A DNA stretch of 64,000 nucleotides from an uncultured Pelagibacteraceae bacterium (GTDB taxonomy: Bacteria; Pseudomonadota; Alphaproteobacteria; Pelagibacterales; Pelagibacteraceae): positions 1-64,000 of the forward strand of contig CACNTN010000004.1 of the NCBI GenBank assembly GCA_902623395.1. Direction: 5' to 3'. The position numbers and the translations under genes are program-made. Positions within the stretch are counted from its first letter, which is position 1. The number at the start of each line of letters is the position of its first letter. Below are positions 37,688-47,210 of the stretch, in pieces. The notes under the pieces are model-generated. The model was not told the DNA's origin, did no database searches, and saw nothing but the letters and a program-made list of their open reading frames with translations.

Positions 37688-40153
37688 TTATTTAATATTT
37701 AAAGAGAGCAGTTTATTAAATGGATTTTCTTTTTTGTCAAATCGTAATATTTTCTCTTTTTTCTTCTTTTCTCCTTTAAAAACATAGGTATCAACTACTT
37801 TATCCTTTTTATAATTCATATAAGTCATTAATTTATAAAAATTTTCTTTAGAACAACCTAATAAATTCATCATTTCTGAGCTAATTTTAAATTTCCTATC
37901 CTTAGTATTTTCTAAAATTTTTAAAAACAATTTTTCGAGAATATCTATTCTTACAAAAAATTCTCTAAATTTTTCAAATCCACATAATAAAAGAAAATTT
38001 TTATCTTTTGTTGAGCTTATTAAAAAATTTAGTCCAGATTTTGGAATCTCATTTTTGTCTGATAAATTATGAAAAATTTTCCAAAGTCCAATTCGAAACT
38101 CTACTGCTTTTGGTTTTAACATTTTAGGAAGGTAAATATGATATCTTCCAATTTTTATTCCCATCCCCCATAATTTCTTTCTTTCTTCTACAGGAATAGA
38201 TTTGACAATATTATTTACCTCGCTTCTTTTTACAACACCATTATTTTCATAAAGTTGAAAAACTAAACCTCTGAGGTACTGATTAGCAACTTTGTGCTTT
38301 GTTAATTTAATTAAATCTCCCAAAACTTCATTGATGTAATTTTTTAACCATTTATACAAAAATTTTGTTAATTTAAATTTTGACTCATCATTTAAAGAGT
38401 CATCAGCAATAATATCTATGTCAGGGTTTAAATAATTGCTACCTTTTTTTAATCTTGCTATTGGATTATTTTTCCAAATTATTTTGCTTTCATTATTAAG
38501 ATTAATTTCGGCTTTATTCAATATTTCATCAACTCTTTTTATTAATTCTTTTTCAATACCCTTTCTGGCTGCCTTTTTTATAGACTTAATGTCCGTATCT
38601 AACGTTTTTGAAGTTACTTCTATTAAAAATTTAAGACCTTTAAGTTCACCAATTAATTGTCCATCAATATGAATTTTATTTTCGTTATTTATTTCAGTAT
38701 TTAGGACTAGATCCTGCTTTAAACTTCTTGAGAGAATACTAATCTTTTTATCAATAAAACTTTTTGTCAATTCGTCATGCAATTTGTCAGATAACTTATC
38801 TTCAATATTTTTAGTTAATTGGACCCAGTAATCTGAATTTTCAACCCAATTCTTTTTGTTAGCTACGTAGGACCAAGTTCTTACATTAGATAACCTATGA
38901 GATAATAGATCCACATTTCCATGATCTTTTTCCAAGCCCTTAAGTTGTTCTTTCATAAAAGAACTTGGTATTCTTTTTTTTCTCGTTGATAAAAATTGAA
39001 ATACCTTATCAATAACATTTATGTGTTGACCATAAGCCTTTTTTTCAAAATCTGGAATTTGACAACATTCCCACAATAATTCTAGATTCTTATGATAAAT
39101 AATATTATTAGCTCCTTTTTTTAAAAAAAATCTTAAAACACTTTCATCAAGTGAATCATTAGTTCTTAAAAGATTTTTTTGAGATGGTTTTAATTCTAGA
39201 GAAGTAATTAATTTTTCAGGATTTTTAAAATTTAATATTGAGTTTCTCCAAAAGATTGTCTTAGTATCTGGCAATTCATGTTTTTCTATTTTTTCAATTT
39301 CGTCTGAATTTAACGTTTCGCAATCACCCGTAGTTCCGAAACCTCCGTCTTTTTTAAATCTTCCTGCACGTCCAGCAATTTGCGACATTTCAATTAAATT
39401 TAATCTTCTAGTTTTTTTTCCATCAAATTTTTTTAAATTTGAAAAATAAATCTCATTTATATCCATATTAAGACCCATACCAATAGCATCTGTTGCTATT
39501 AAATAGTCTACATCTCCAGATTGGTATAAACCCACTTGAGAATTTCTTGTTTTAGGACTTAAAGAACCCATTATTACAGCAGCACCACCTTTTTGTCTTC
39601 TTACTAGTTCTGCGATTGCGTAAACTTCTTCAATTGAAAAAGCAATTATTGCAACTTTACGATCTAATCTAGATATCTTTTTAATTCCGGCATAACTTAA
39701 TTTTGAGTATCTTTCTCTTTTCTCAAATTCTACATTGTCAACCAATTCTTTAATTATCTTTGCCATAACCTGAGAACCAAGAAACATAGTTAATTTAGTT
39801 CCACGAGCTTCTAACATTCTTTCTGTGAAGATATGGCCTCTCTCTTTGTCAGCACACATTTGAATTTCATCAATAGCAATAAAATCTACTTTTTTATTTT
39901 TTGGCATCGACTCAACAGTACAAATATAATAATTAGCAGTGCTTGGAATGATTTTCTCCTCACCTGTGATTAATGCAACTTTATCAGCACCAACTTTATT
40001 TACACATTTATCGTAAACTTCTCTAGCAAGAAGCCTTAATGGTAAACCAAAAATACCAGAGTTAAATTCAAGCATTCTCTCAATTGCAACATAAGTTTTT
40101 CCTGTATTCGTTGGACCTAGAAGGGCAATAATTTTTTTTGAGGAATTAATCAT
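37688..40153 (-). CDS. Suv3-like superfamily 2 helicase
   Basis: The protein has 821 residues. The N-terminal helicase core carries Walker A LLGPTNTGKTYVAIERML, AREVYDKC, TVESMP, the Walker B DEIQMCADKERGHIFTERML, and motif VI QIAGRAGRF. This set is that of mitochondrial SUV3 and its alphaproteobacterial relatives, which unwind RNA. The long C-terminal region (about 480-821) is lysine-rich and includes GMGIKIGRYHIYLPKMLKP. It likely acts in RNA turnover. It heads the minus-strand operon ending in carD and is divergent from the aminotransferase. Confidence 0.88.
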   Translation of the reverse strand: MINSSKKIIALLGPTNTGKTYVAIERMLEFNSGIFGLPLRLLAREVYDKCVNKVGADKVALITGEEKIIPSTANYYICTVESMPKNKKVDFIAIDEIQMCADKERGHIFTERMLEARGTKLTMFLGSQVMAKIIKELVDNVEFEKRERYSKLSYAGIKKISRLDRKVAIIAFSIEEVYAIAELVRRQKGGAAVIMGSLSPKTRNSQVGLYQSGDVDYLIATDAIGMGLNMDINEIYFSNLKKFDGKKTRRLNLIEMSQIAGRAGRFKKDGGFGTTGDCETLNSDEIEKIEKHELPDTKTIFWRNSILNFKNPEKLITSLELKPSQKNLLRTNDSLDESVLRFFLKKGANNIIYHKNLELLWECCQIPDFEKKAYGQHINVIDKVFQFLSTRKKRIPSSFMKEQLKGLEKDHGNVDLLSHRLSNVRTWSYVANKKNWVENSDYWVQLTKNIEDKLSDKLHDELTKSFIDKKISILSRSLKQDLVLNTEINNENKIHIDGQLIGELKGLKFLIEVTSKTLDTDIKSIKKAARKGIEKELIKRVDEILNKAEINLNNESKIIWKNNPIARLKKGSNYLNPDIDIIADDSLNDESKFKLTKFLYKWLKNYINEVLGDLIKLTKHKVANQYLRGLVFQLYENNGVVKRSEVNNIVKSIPVEERKKLWGMGIKIGRYHIYLPKMLKPKAVEFRIGLWKIFHNLSDKNEIPKSGLNFLISSTKDKNFLLLCGFEKFREFFVRIDILEKLFLKILENTKDRKFKISSEMMNLLGCSKENFYKLMTYMNYKKDKVVDTYVFKGEKKKKEKILRFDKKENPFNKLLSLNIK

Positions 40154-40264
40154 ATTTGTGTTAGATAATTTTATTTATACTATATGTAGATCAATGTTGA
40201 GAACAAAATAAGATTAAAACATGACCGAATCGTTTTGTCAAATGTTCCAATTTAAACAATTGAT

Positions 40265-40294
40265 TTGACTTCTAATAGGCAGTCCCCGTAGGAT
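40265..40294 (+). promoter_or_regulatory. Weak candidate promoter of the aminotransferase gene
   Basis: In the 155-base gap between the divergent helicase and aminotransferase genes, TTGACT (40265-40270) and TAGGAT (40289-40294) are 18 bases apart and 14 bases before the ATG. The rest of the gap (40154-40264) holds no ORF or RNA gene that I can see. Confidence 0.35.
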
Positions 40295-40308
40295 TATTTA
40301 AGTTAAAA

Positions 40309-41547
40309 ATGACTTCTAAAGTAAAAAAGAAAATTCTTAAACTAAAAGAATCTTCTACACTAGTAATTAATGAAAAATCAAAAGAACTTATTTCTAAAGG
40401 AAAAAAAGTTTATCAATTTGGTTTTGGTCAATCACCATTTCCAGTCCCAGAAAAAATTGTAGAGGCATTAAAAATAAATGCCCATAGAAAAGAGTACTTA
40501 CCTATACAAGGGTTACCTGAATTAAGAGAAAATATTTCAAAATATTTATCTAAAAGAACAGGAAATGATTATCCTAAAGAAAATATATTAATTACACCTG
40601 GCTCAAAAGAAGCAATGTTATTAATACATATAGCTTTTAATGGAGAAATTATAATTCCAGCACCTGGATGGGTTTCTTATGAACCTCAAGCAGAAATAGG
40701 TTCAAACAAAGTTCATTGGTTAGAAACTAAAAGAGAAAATAATTGGTTTCCTACAGGTGAAGAACTGGAAAAAAAAATTAAATCAGTTGGAAAAAATAAA
40801 AATTTAATTTTGATTCTTAATTCTCCAAATAATCCATCAGGAGTAGTTTGTAATAATTTAGATGAGTTGGCTAAGATAGCAAAAAAATATAAAATTATGG
40901 TTTTATCAGATGAAATTTATACAGATCTTACATTTACTGGTGAATATAATTCGATTTCAAAATTTTATCCTGAATTAACTTTTATAACTGGTGGCTTGAG
41001 TAAATGGTGTGGAGCTGGAGGTTGGAGACTTGGATTTTTAGCTGTTCCAAAAAAATTATCTGAATTTTTAAAAAGTTTAAAGTCTCTCGCAAGTGAATCT
41101 TATTCAACCGTTAATACTCCTACGCAATATGCTTCTGTAGAAGCATACGCTCATGAACACGATATGTACAAACTTAAAGTTCGAGCGATATTAAAATCTG
41201 TAGGAAATTATGTTTATAACAATCTGAAATCAAATAAGGTTTTAATAGCACCACCTCAAGGAGCTTTTTATTTAATGCCGGAATTTAAAAATAAAAAATA
41301 CAAAACATCATCAAAACTGTGCGAAGCTATTTTAAAAGAAACAGGTGTAGCAATGCTACCAGGCTCAGACTTTGGTTTTAAACCAAAAAAAATGTTAACT
41401 AGGTTAAGCTATACTGATTTTGATGGAGTAGAGTTTTTTAAAAACGTAACTAATTGCAAGATGATAGATGATGAAATGATTAAAAAGTATGCCCCAAATG
41501 TAGTTGAAGGTATAAATAAATTATCAAATTGGGCCAAAAATTTATAA
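40309..41547 (+). CDS. Class I/II PLP aminotransferase
   Basis: The protein has 412 residues of fold type I. It shows FGFGQSPFPVPEKIVEAL, YLPIQGLPELRENISKYL, ITPGSKEAMLLIH, the cofactor-binding region LILNSPNNPSGVVCN, and VLSDEIYTDLTFTGEY. The PLP lysine is in TGGLSKWCGAGGWRLGFLAV. The group is close to aspartate/aromatic aminotransferases, but the substrate is not clear from sequence. The gene ends 63 bases before a TAXI-type transporter, which might supply its amino or keto acid substrate; that is speculative. Confidence 0.85.
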   Translation: MTSKVKKKILKLKESSTLVINEKSKELISKGKKVYQFGFGQSPFPVPEKIVEALKINAHRKEYLPIQGLPELRENISKYLSKRTGNDYPKENILITPGSKEAMLLIHIAFNGEIIIPAPGWVSYEPQAEIGSNKVHWLETKRENNWFPTGEELEKKIKSVGKNKNLILILNSPNNPSGVVCNNLDELAKIAKKYKIMVLSDEIYTDLTFTGEYNSISKFYPELTFITGGLSKWCGAGGWRLGFLAVPKKLSEFLKSLKSLASESYSTVNTPTQYASVEAYAHEHDMYKLKVRAILKSVGNYVYNNLKSNKVLIAPPQGAFYLMPEFKNKKYKTSSKLCEAILKETGVAMLPGSDFGFKPKKMLTRLSYTDFDGVEFFKNVTNCKMIDDEMIKKYAPNVVEGINKLSNWAKNL

Positions 41548-41555
41548 GATTCTCT

Positions 41556-41584
41556 TTGACCTCCATTCAATAACATAGTTAAAT
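41556..41584 (+). promoter_or_regulatory. Promoter of the TAXI transporter genes
   Basis: TTGACC (41556-41561) and TTAAAT (41579-41584) are 17 bases apart. The start would fall near 41591, and a good Shine-Dalgarno sequence (AAGAGGAG) precedes the ATG at 41611. Together these suggest strong expression, as expected for a periplasmic binding protein. Confidence 0.6.
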
Positions 41585-41610
41585 TAATCATTATAACAAG
41601 AGGAGTACAC

Positions 41611-42615
41611 ATGAAAAAAATGACGTCATTGATTTCAGCGGTACTAGTAATGTTTGCTTTTTCAAGCCCTATTACTTCGATCGCAAAATCAGCAGAGTTC
41701 TTTACAATAGGAACAGGTGGACCTACGGGAGTATATTTCCAAACAGGTAACGCTATCTGTAAAATGTTACACAAGTCAGCAATAAGTGCTGATCATGGTA
41801 GAAAAAAAGGTACAGCTAAAGCTTATAGATGTACTGCACCTTCAACAGGTGGTTCTAACTATAACATTGGACAAATCAAAGATGGTGAGTTTCAATTTGG
41901 TGTTGCCCAGTCAGACTGGCAGTATCATGCTTACAATGGTTCAAGCAAATGGGAAGGAAAACAGTTTAGTAATTTAAGAGCTGTATTTTCTGTTCATAAT
42001 GAACCTTTCCAAATTTGGGCAAGTAAAAAATCTGGAATTAAAAATTTCAAAGGCCTAAAAGGAAAAACAGTAAACATTGGTAACCCTGGTTCTGGTCAAA
42101 GAGGAACTATGGAAGAATTAATGAAAGCTATGGGAGCAGACATGAGTATGTTCAAAGCAACAACTGAACTTACTTCTTCTGAACAAGTAAAAGCTCTTTG
42201 TGATGGTAAAATAGATGCATTCGGATATTCAGTTGGATTTCCAAATGGAGCTATGGAGCAAGCAGCGACTTGTAAAGCAAAAGCTAGCCCAATTAATTTA
42301 ACTGGTGCGCCAGTTCAAGGTTTAATTGATGGAGCTGACTACTATGCAAAAGCTGTAATTCCAAAAGGAACTTACTCTAATCAGAAAAAAGACGCTACAA
42401 CGTTTGGTGTAAAAGCTACAGTTGTAACAAGCGCAGATGTTTCTGAAGAACTTGTATACTTGGTAACAAAAGCGGTAATGGAGAACTTTGATGATTTCAG
42501 AGCTCAACACCCAGCTTTTGGACCTCTGGAAAAGAAAAACATGATAGCTGATGGTTTATCGGCTCCATTACATCCAGGTGCAATTAAGTACTACAAAGAA
42601 GCTGGATTAATGTAA
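41611..42615 (+). CDS. TAXI-family TRAP transporter solute-binding protein
   Basis: The protein has 334 residues with a signal peptide (about 1-28; VLVMFAFSSPITSIAKSAEF). The family motif FFTIGTGGPTGVYFQTGNAI near the mature N-terminus is diagnostic for TAXI proteins. GQIKDGEFQFGVAQSDWQYH, KGKTVNIGNPGSGQRGTMEE and LCDGKIDAFGYSVGFPNGAM agree. It captures a small organic solute (some TAXI proteins bind glutamate) for the permease downstream. A strong terminator follows it, so the binding protein is made in excess over the permease. Confidence 0.93.
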   Translation: MKKMTSLISAVLVMFAFSSPITSIAKSAEFFTIGTGGPTGVYFQTGNAICKMLHKSAISADHGRKKGTAKAYRCTAPSTGGSNYNIGQIKDGEFQFGVAQSDWQYHAYNGSSKWEGKQFSNLRAVFSVHNEPFQIWASKKSGIKNFKGLKGKTVNIGNPGSGQRGTMEELMKAMGADMSMFKATTELTSSEQVKALCDGKIDAFGYSVGFPNGAMEQAATCKAKASPINLTGAPVQGLIDGADYYAKAVIPKGTYSNQKKDATTFGVKATVVTSADVSEELVYLVTKAVMENFDDFRAQHPAFGPLEKKNMIADGLSAPLHPGAIKYYKEAGLM

Positions 42616-42634
42616 TTCAACTTTTTAGTTTAAT

Positions 42635-42671
42635 TAAAAAAGGCCCAATATTTCTTGGGCCTTTTTTTTTA
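42635..42671 (+). terminator. Intrinsic terminator between binding protein and permease
   Basis: AAAAAAGGCCCA and TGGGCCTTTTTT form a stem around ATATTTCT, followed by T residues. It ends 22 bases before the permease start. Partial read-through would give the higher level of binding protein normally needed. Confidence 0.85.
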
Positions 42672-42692
42672 GAATAATGTATCCTAAGTAAA

Positions 42693-45029
42693 ATGAACAA
42701 AACTATTCAAAGTAAAATTAAAGACAAAATTCAAGAAGATATTTCTCCAACACGTAATTTATCAGGCGTACATTTAAAAATAGTTTTTGGGATAGCTATT
42801 CTCTGGACATTATTCCAACTCTGGTATGCTTCTCCTTTTCCTTTTTGGTTTAACTTTGGAATGTTCAAAGGTTTACCTGCTCGTGCAATACATCTAGGTT
42901 TTGCACTTACACTTACATTTTTAATTTTTCCTATTGTACGAGGAAAGAAAATATCAGTTTTTGATATTCTTATAAGTATTGTTGCAGCTTTCTGTTGTCT
43001 GTATATTTATTTTTTTTATGATGATCTTGTTAATAGGGGCGGGATACTTTTAGTTAAAGAGATATTCGGATTTAAAGTTCCTGTTGAATTAATTATTGGT
43101 GCGATTGGTATTTTAATTCTTTTAGAGGCGACAAGAAGAGCAATCGGATTACCATTAGTAATAATTGCGATCTGCTTCTTATTGTTCTCATATTTTGGAA
43201 AATATGCACCTGATATCATTTCTCATGGCGGTCTATCCGTAAAAAGATTAGTAGGATTTCAATGGTTTGACCAAGAAGCTATTTTTGGAATACCGATTGG
43301 CGTATCGGTAGATTTCATATTTTTATTCGTACTTTTTGGAGCATTATTAGAAACTGCCGGTGGAGGAAAATATTTTTTAGATTTAGCTTTCGCAATGGTG
43401 GGTAAGATGCGAGGAGGACCTGCTAAAGCTGCAATTTTAGGATCAGGGATGACAGGAATGATTTCAGGCTCCTCTATTGCAAATACGGTAACAACAGGAA
43501 CGTTTACAATTCCTATAATGAAAAAAACTGGTTTTTCTCAAGAGAAAGCAGGAGCTATCGAAGTTTCATCATCTGTAAATGGTCAAATTATGCCTCCAGT
43601 TATGGGAGCCGCGGCTTTTGTGATGGCAAGTTTTATTGGCGTTACTTACTTTGAAGTTGTTAAACATGCTTTTTTACCAGCTATCATTTCATATATTGCT
43701 TTATTTTATATATCTCATCTAGAGGCTCTAAAGTTAGGACTTAAAGGAATGGATGATGCAGATGTTCCTCATCTTAAGAGAACTTTTTTATCTGGATTAC
43801 ATTTTTTAATACCAATTTTTGTATTAATTTTTCTACTTGTCTACATGAGATACACGGCAGGTTTTTCTATTTTTTACGCGACGATTTCTTTAATTATAGT
43901 AAATTTGATAAATCGTATTATCAAAAACTCAGATTTTAAAATTGGCTTAATTGAGTGGTGGAACCAAACAATTGTTGGACTTCAAAAAGGCGCAATTAAT
44001 ATGGTGGGAGTTGGAATAGCAATTGCCACTGCAGGTATAATAGTTGGCGCAGTTGGATCTACAGGACTTAGTACTAATTTGATTATAGTCATCGAGACGA
44101 TAGCCAGAGATAATGTGATTATTTTAATTTTACTAACTATTATTCTTTGTTTATTACTTGGAATGGGTCTTCCCACAACTGCAAACTATGTGGTAGTGGC
44201 TTCACTAATGGCTACCGTTTTAGTTGACGTTGGAAACGCTTCAGGTTTTATTTTTCCATTAATTGCTGTTCACTTATTCGTATTTTATTTTGGATTAATG
44301 GCTGATGTTACACCTCCTGTTGGTTTGGCATCATATGCGGCAGCAGCAATTTCTGGTGGCGATCCTTTAAGAACGGGACTCCAAGCTATTTGGTATAGTT
44401 TAAGAACAGGAATTTTACCGATCGTCTTTTTATTTAACCATGAACTTTTATTAATAGGGGTAGACAGTATCTGGCAAGCTTTATTAGTAATAGCAACTTC
44501 TCTAATTGGTATTTTAGTTTTTACTGCAGCTACACAGCAATGGTTCATAAATAAATTAAGGTGGTACGAAACTATAGCTTTCTTAATCATATCTTTATCT
44601 TTTTTAGCTCCCGACTATGTATTAGGTAAATTCTACCCAAAATTTAATGAACAAAAACTCTCAGCAGAAAGTATTCAAAATTTATCTTTCGATCCCTCAA
44701 AAGAAGTTCACATTAAGGTTACTCGAGTAACTGAATACGGAGAAAGATATAAATTATTCGTGATTGATAAAGGAAAATTTGAAAATAATTATAATTTAGA
44801 AGAATATGGAGTAACATTAGCAGATCAGAATGATCAACTCACTGTAGACAAATTAAATTGGAAAGGAGAGGCAAAAAAATCTGGTATTCAAATGGGTGAC
44901 ATCATAAGTAATTTTAAAATTGAAAATCCTGAAAGACCGAATAAAGCTATTGTTTACCCTTTTGCTTTAATTTCCCTCTTTATATTTGGTTTCATAAACT
45001 CTAGGAATAAATCCTTAATAGCATCATAA
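42693..45029 (+). CDS. TRAP transporter fused 4TM/12TM permease with DUF3394-type C-terminus
   Basis: The protein has 778 residues. The N-terminal small-permease part (helices in about 25-180) is fused to the large DctM-like permease (about 195-620). The latter shows ILGSGMTGMISGSSIANTVT, SVNGQIMPPVMGAAAFVMAS, LLLGMGLPTTANYVVVASLM and LMADVTPPVGLASYAAAAIS, as in TAXI-type systems. The C-terminus (about 650-755) contains a soluble, PDZ-like piece (LNWKGEAKKSGIQMGDIISN) of the DUF3394 kind between the last helices. It uses a sodium or proton gradient to import the solute held by the upstream binding protein. Confidence 0.93.
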   Translation: MNKTIQSKIKDKIQEDISPTRNLSGVHLKIVFGIAILWTLFQLWYASPFPFWFNFGMFKGLPARAIHLGFALTLTFLIFPIVRGKKISVFDILISIVAAFCCLYIYFFYDDLVNRGGILLVKEIFGFKVPVELIIGAIGILILLEATRRAIGLPLVIIAICFLLFSYFGKYAPDIISHGGLSVKRLVGFQWFDQEAIFGIPIGVSVDFIFLFVLFGALLETAGGGKYFLDLAFAMVGKMRGGPAKAAILGSGMTGMISGSSIANTVTTGTFTIPIMKKTGFSQEKAGAIEVSSSVNGQIMPPVMGAAAFVMASFIGVTYFEVVKHAFLPAIISYIALFYISHLEALKLGLKGMDDADVPHLKRTFLSGLHFLIPIFVLIFLLVYMRYTAGFSIFYATISLIIVNLINRIIKNSDFKIGLIEWWNQTIVGLQKGAINMVGVGIAIATAGIIVGAVGSTGLSTNLIIVIETIARDNVIILILLTIILCLLLGMGLPTTANYVVVASLMATVLVDVGNASGFIFPLIAVHLFVFYFGLMADVTPPVGLASYAAAAISGGDPLRTGLQAIWYSLRTGILPIVFLFNHELLLIGVDSIWQALLVIATSLIGILVFTAATQQWFINKLRWYETIAFLIISLSFLAPDYVLGKFYPKFNEQKLSAESIQNLSFDPSKEVHIKVTRVTEYGERYKLFVIDKGKFENNYNLEEYGVTLADQNDQLTVDKLNWKGEAKKSGIQMGDIISNFKIENPERPNKAIVYPFALISLFIFGFINSRNKSLIAS

Positions 45030-45048
45030 AAGCGCAGTGCTTTTTTTT
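45028..45048 (+). terminator. Short intrinsic terminator after the TRAP permease
   Basis: AAAAGC and GCTTTT pair around GCAGT and are followed by more T residues. The stem is short and overlaps the permease stop codon. Strength is doubtful. Confidence 0.55.
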
Positions 45049-45070
45049 CAAAATTTAATTAAATAACTAA

Positions 45071-45769
45071 ATGAAATTCATTTTAAAAATAACTTTAATA
45101 TATTTTTTATTAATATCATTAAGTTTTTCTGAGACTAACTTTCAGCAAAAAAAATTTTACTATGAAAATCTTGTAAAAAACTGGACCAAAATCTTTCCTG
45201 ACAGTAATAGAAATGCAGCTGGACCAAGATTTTTTAAATATTTAATTGACCAAGATTTAACATATGAAGAATTTATTGAGTATAATAAATTATATTGTCC
45301 CGTATCAGGTTCATTGATTAACCCTGGGGAAAAACCAGATTTTATTTTTGTCAAAGAATTAAGGACTCAAAAAAATATTTGTGGTGAACTTTACAGATGT
45401 TGTTGGCCATGTTCTTGTGACCTCATGAATTACACTAAGGTTAAAAAAATCAAACATAAATTTAAGGATGGCCCAAAAATGATTGATGTCCTCTTAATAG
45501 ATAATCCATGCACAAAAAAAGATTTTCCAAAGGAAGTAAACAGAAATTATTTCTGTAATGGTCAAAAGTTAAATAAAGAAGAAGTTCATGTGGTTGATAA
45601 TAAGTTAGTAATAGGAATTTTATACGAAGCAAGAAAATGTCAAAAAGCAGATATTAAAAAAATAGAGTCTAATGAAATCACCGGAAAATTCTGTGCTTTC
45701 AAAAATGATATTCCTTTAGAGGAAATGAATATTGGAATGGGTGATATATTTATTAAGATGGCGAGATAG
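45071..45769 (+). CDS. Cysteine-rich exported protein of unknown function
   Basis: I do not recognise this 232-residue protein. It begins with a signal peptide (MKFILKITLIYFLLISLSFS) and should be periplasmic. The middle has a dense cysteine cluster: CPVSGSLINPGEKPDF, then ICGELYRCCWPCSCDLMNY. More cysteines follow (DNPCTKKDFPK, NYFCNGQKLN, EARKCQKADI and GKFCAFKN), so metal binding or disulfides are likely. The gene follows the TRAP permease after a weak terminator and overlaps the end of the convergent FG-GAP gene by 17 bases. No function can be assigned. Confidence 0.75.
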   Translation: MKFILKITLIYFLLISLSFSETNFQQKKFYYENLVKNWTKIFPDSNRNAAGPRFFKYLIDQDLTYEEFIEYNKLYCPVSGSLINPGEKPDFIFVKELRTQKNICGELYRCCWPCSCDLMNYTKVKKIKHKFKDGPKMIDVLLIDNPCTKKDFPKEVNRNYFCNGQKLNKEEVHVVDNKLVIGILYEARKCQKADIKKIESNEITGKFCAFKNDIPLEEMNIGMGDIFIKMAR

Positions 45770-47204
45770 TCATCTTACTTTGTTTAAAAATATAAGTCTT
45801 ACCAGTTTTTGTTATTTTATAATTATTAGTCTTTCCGTTTGTCCACTTAATTGAAACTTTAAAATCTTTTTCACCTTCCCGAAGTCCATAATGCGCAACA
45901 GGCTCCATTTGACATAAATATCCTGATCCTGCATCGATTGTTTTAGAGTGCTCTCTTAAATTAGAAGTAAGTGTTACCGTGGCACCTCTTGCGGGTGCTC
46001 CATTTTTATTTAAGGGTTTAATTCTTAAATAATTATTATTTTTTTTAATATCAGCTTTATAAAGAGTTAGTATTTGGTTGCCTGTTTCTCCGTGTGAGAT
46101 TAATAATTCTAAAATACCATCTTTATCGATATCGGCTACAGCTGCGCCTGTACCAAGTCCATTAGGTTCAGAATTAATTGCTAAATCAATTTCCTTTAGC
46201 TTTCCATTTTCTTTAATTTTAAATAATTTATTTGGTTCTCCAATGTTATTTAAAAATATTTCATCGTAACCATCATTATCAAAATCTGCAGATATTACTG
46301 TCCTTATTTTGGAGGGTGTTTTAAAATTTCCTTTAGCAATGTCCTTATAAATGTTTTCTTTTTTTACAAAAATTCTATGCTCTCCATCCCAATTACCACT
46401 CACTATATCTAATTGTCCTCTGTATAAAACATCACTTAGGGCTGTTCCTCTTCCATTTTCATAGGGGTCTAAAATGTCGTAGCTTGAGGCAACATCATAG
46501 AAAGTACCATCAACATTTTTATACAAAAAATTAACTCCTCTTTCGTTTGCAGCGAAAATATCAATATTGCCGGATAGAATGTGGCCCGCAACAACTGCTC
46601 TTCCTCCAGTTATTTTGTCCAACCCAAACTCTGATGCTTTATCAGCTATTCTTCCTTTAAATTTTTCATAAAATCTTGTAGGGCCACCATAATTAGCAAC
46701 ATAAATCCCAAATTTTCCATTTCCTTTTCTATCTACGCAGACTACCGAACGACCAGCTGTAAAGTTTAAATCCGATTGATTTTTCTTCTGTTCGAAAATA
46801 TCAAAAAATTTTTTGTTTTTTAGATCTATTAGTCGATCAGAATATCTTTTTTCACCACTATATGTATCTGTGTTAAGAAAATAAATTTCTTCATACCCAT
46901 CAGAGTCAATATCGCATGCTGCAACTCCAATAGTGAAACTTTTTTTATCAGTAAATTTTTCATCATCAATAATGTTTCTTAATTTATTATTTTTGTACGA
47001 AAGAGCTAAATTTTCACTTCCAAAACCCGCAACTATAAATTCATACGTTCCATCGTTGTCTACATCAGCAACTGATATTCCGTACCTAAGGCTTTCGTAG
47101 TTTCCCTCAATTAAGTTAGTTATGTTCTTAAAAAAATTTGCTGATGCGTTATTAAATATTAAAAGAGAGAGTAGAGCAGAAACTAAAACAGTTTTTGTAT
47201 GCAT
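45753..47204 (-). CDS. FG-GAP/VCBS-repeat protein with ASPIC/UnbV C-terminal domain
   Basis: I placed the start at the ATG at 47204 (MHTKTVLVSALLSLLIFNNA), which gives a signal peptide and 483 residues. Repeated calcium-binding-like motifs of a beta propeller are visible: VADVDNDGTYEFIVAGFGSE, DIDSDGYEEIYFLN, DFDNDGYDEIFLNN and DIDKDGILELLISHGE. The C-terminal part (about 395-475, NGAPARGATVTLTS, IDAGSGYLCQMEPVAHYGLR) is the ASPIC/UnbV domain found in CRTAC1-like proteins. It is likely secreted or on the cell surface. Its function is unknown. Confidence 0.87.
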   Translation of the reverse strand: MHTKTVLVSALLSLLIFNNASANFFKNITNLIEGNYESLRYGISVADVDNDGTYEFIVAGFGSENLALSYKNNKLRNIIDDEKFTDKKSFTIGVAACDIDSDGYEEIYFLNTDTYSGEKRYSDRLIDLKNKKFFDIFEQKKNQSDLNFTAGRSVVCVDRKGNGKFGIYVANYGGPTRFYEKFKGRIADKASEFGLDKITGGRAVVAGHILSGNIDIFAANERGVNFLYKNVDGTFYDVASSYDILDPYENGRGTALSDVLYRGQLDIVSGNWDGEHRIFVKKENIYKDIAKGNFKTPSKIRTVISADFDNDGYDEIFLNNIGEPNKLFKIKENGKLKEIDLAINSEPNGLGTGAAVADIDKDGILELLISHGETGNQILTLYKADIKKNNNYLRIKPLNKNGAPARGATVTLTSNLREHSKTIDAGSGYLCQMEPVAHYGLREGEKDFKVSIKWTNGKTNNYKITKTGKTYIFKQSKMTISPS

Positions 47205-47210
47205 TATCAA

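Noticed and set aside
42635..42671. End of a transporter operon at this terminator
   Set aside because: The permease directly downstream is the natural partner of the TAXI binding protein, so partial read-through is more likely than separate units.
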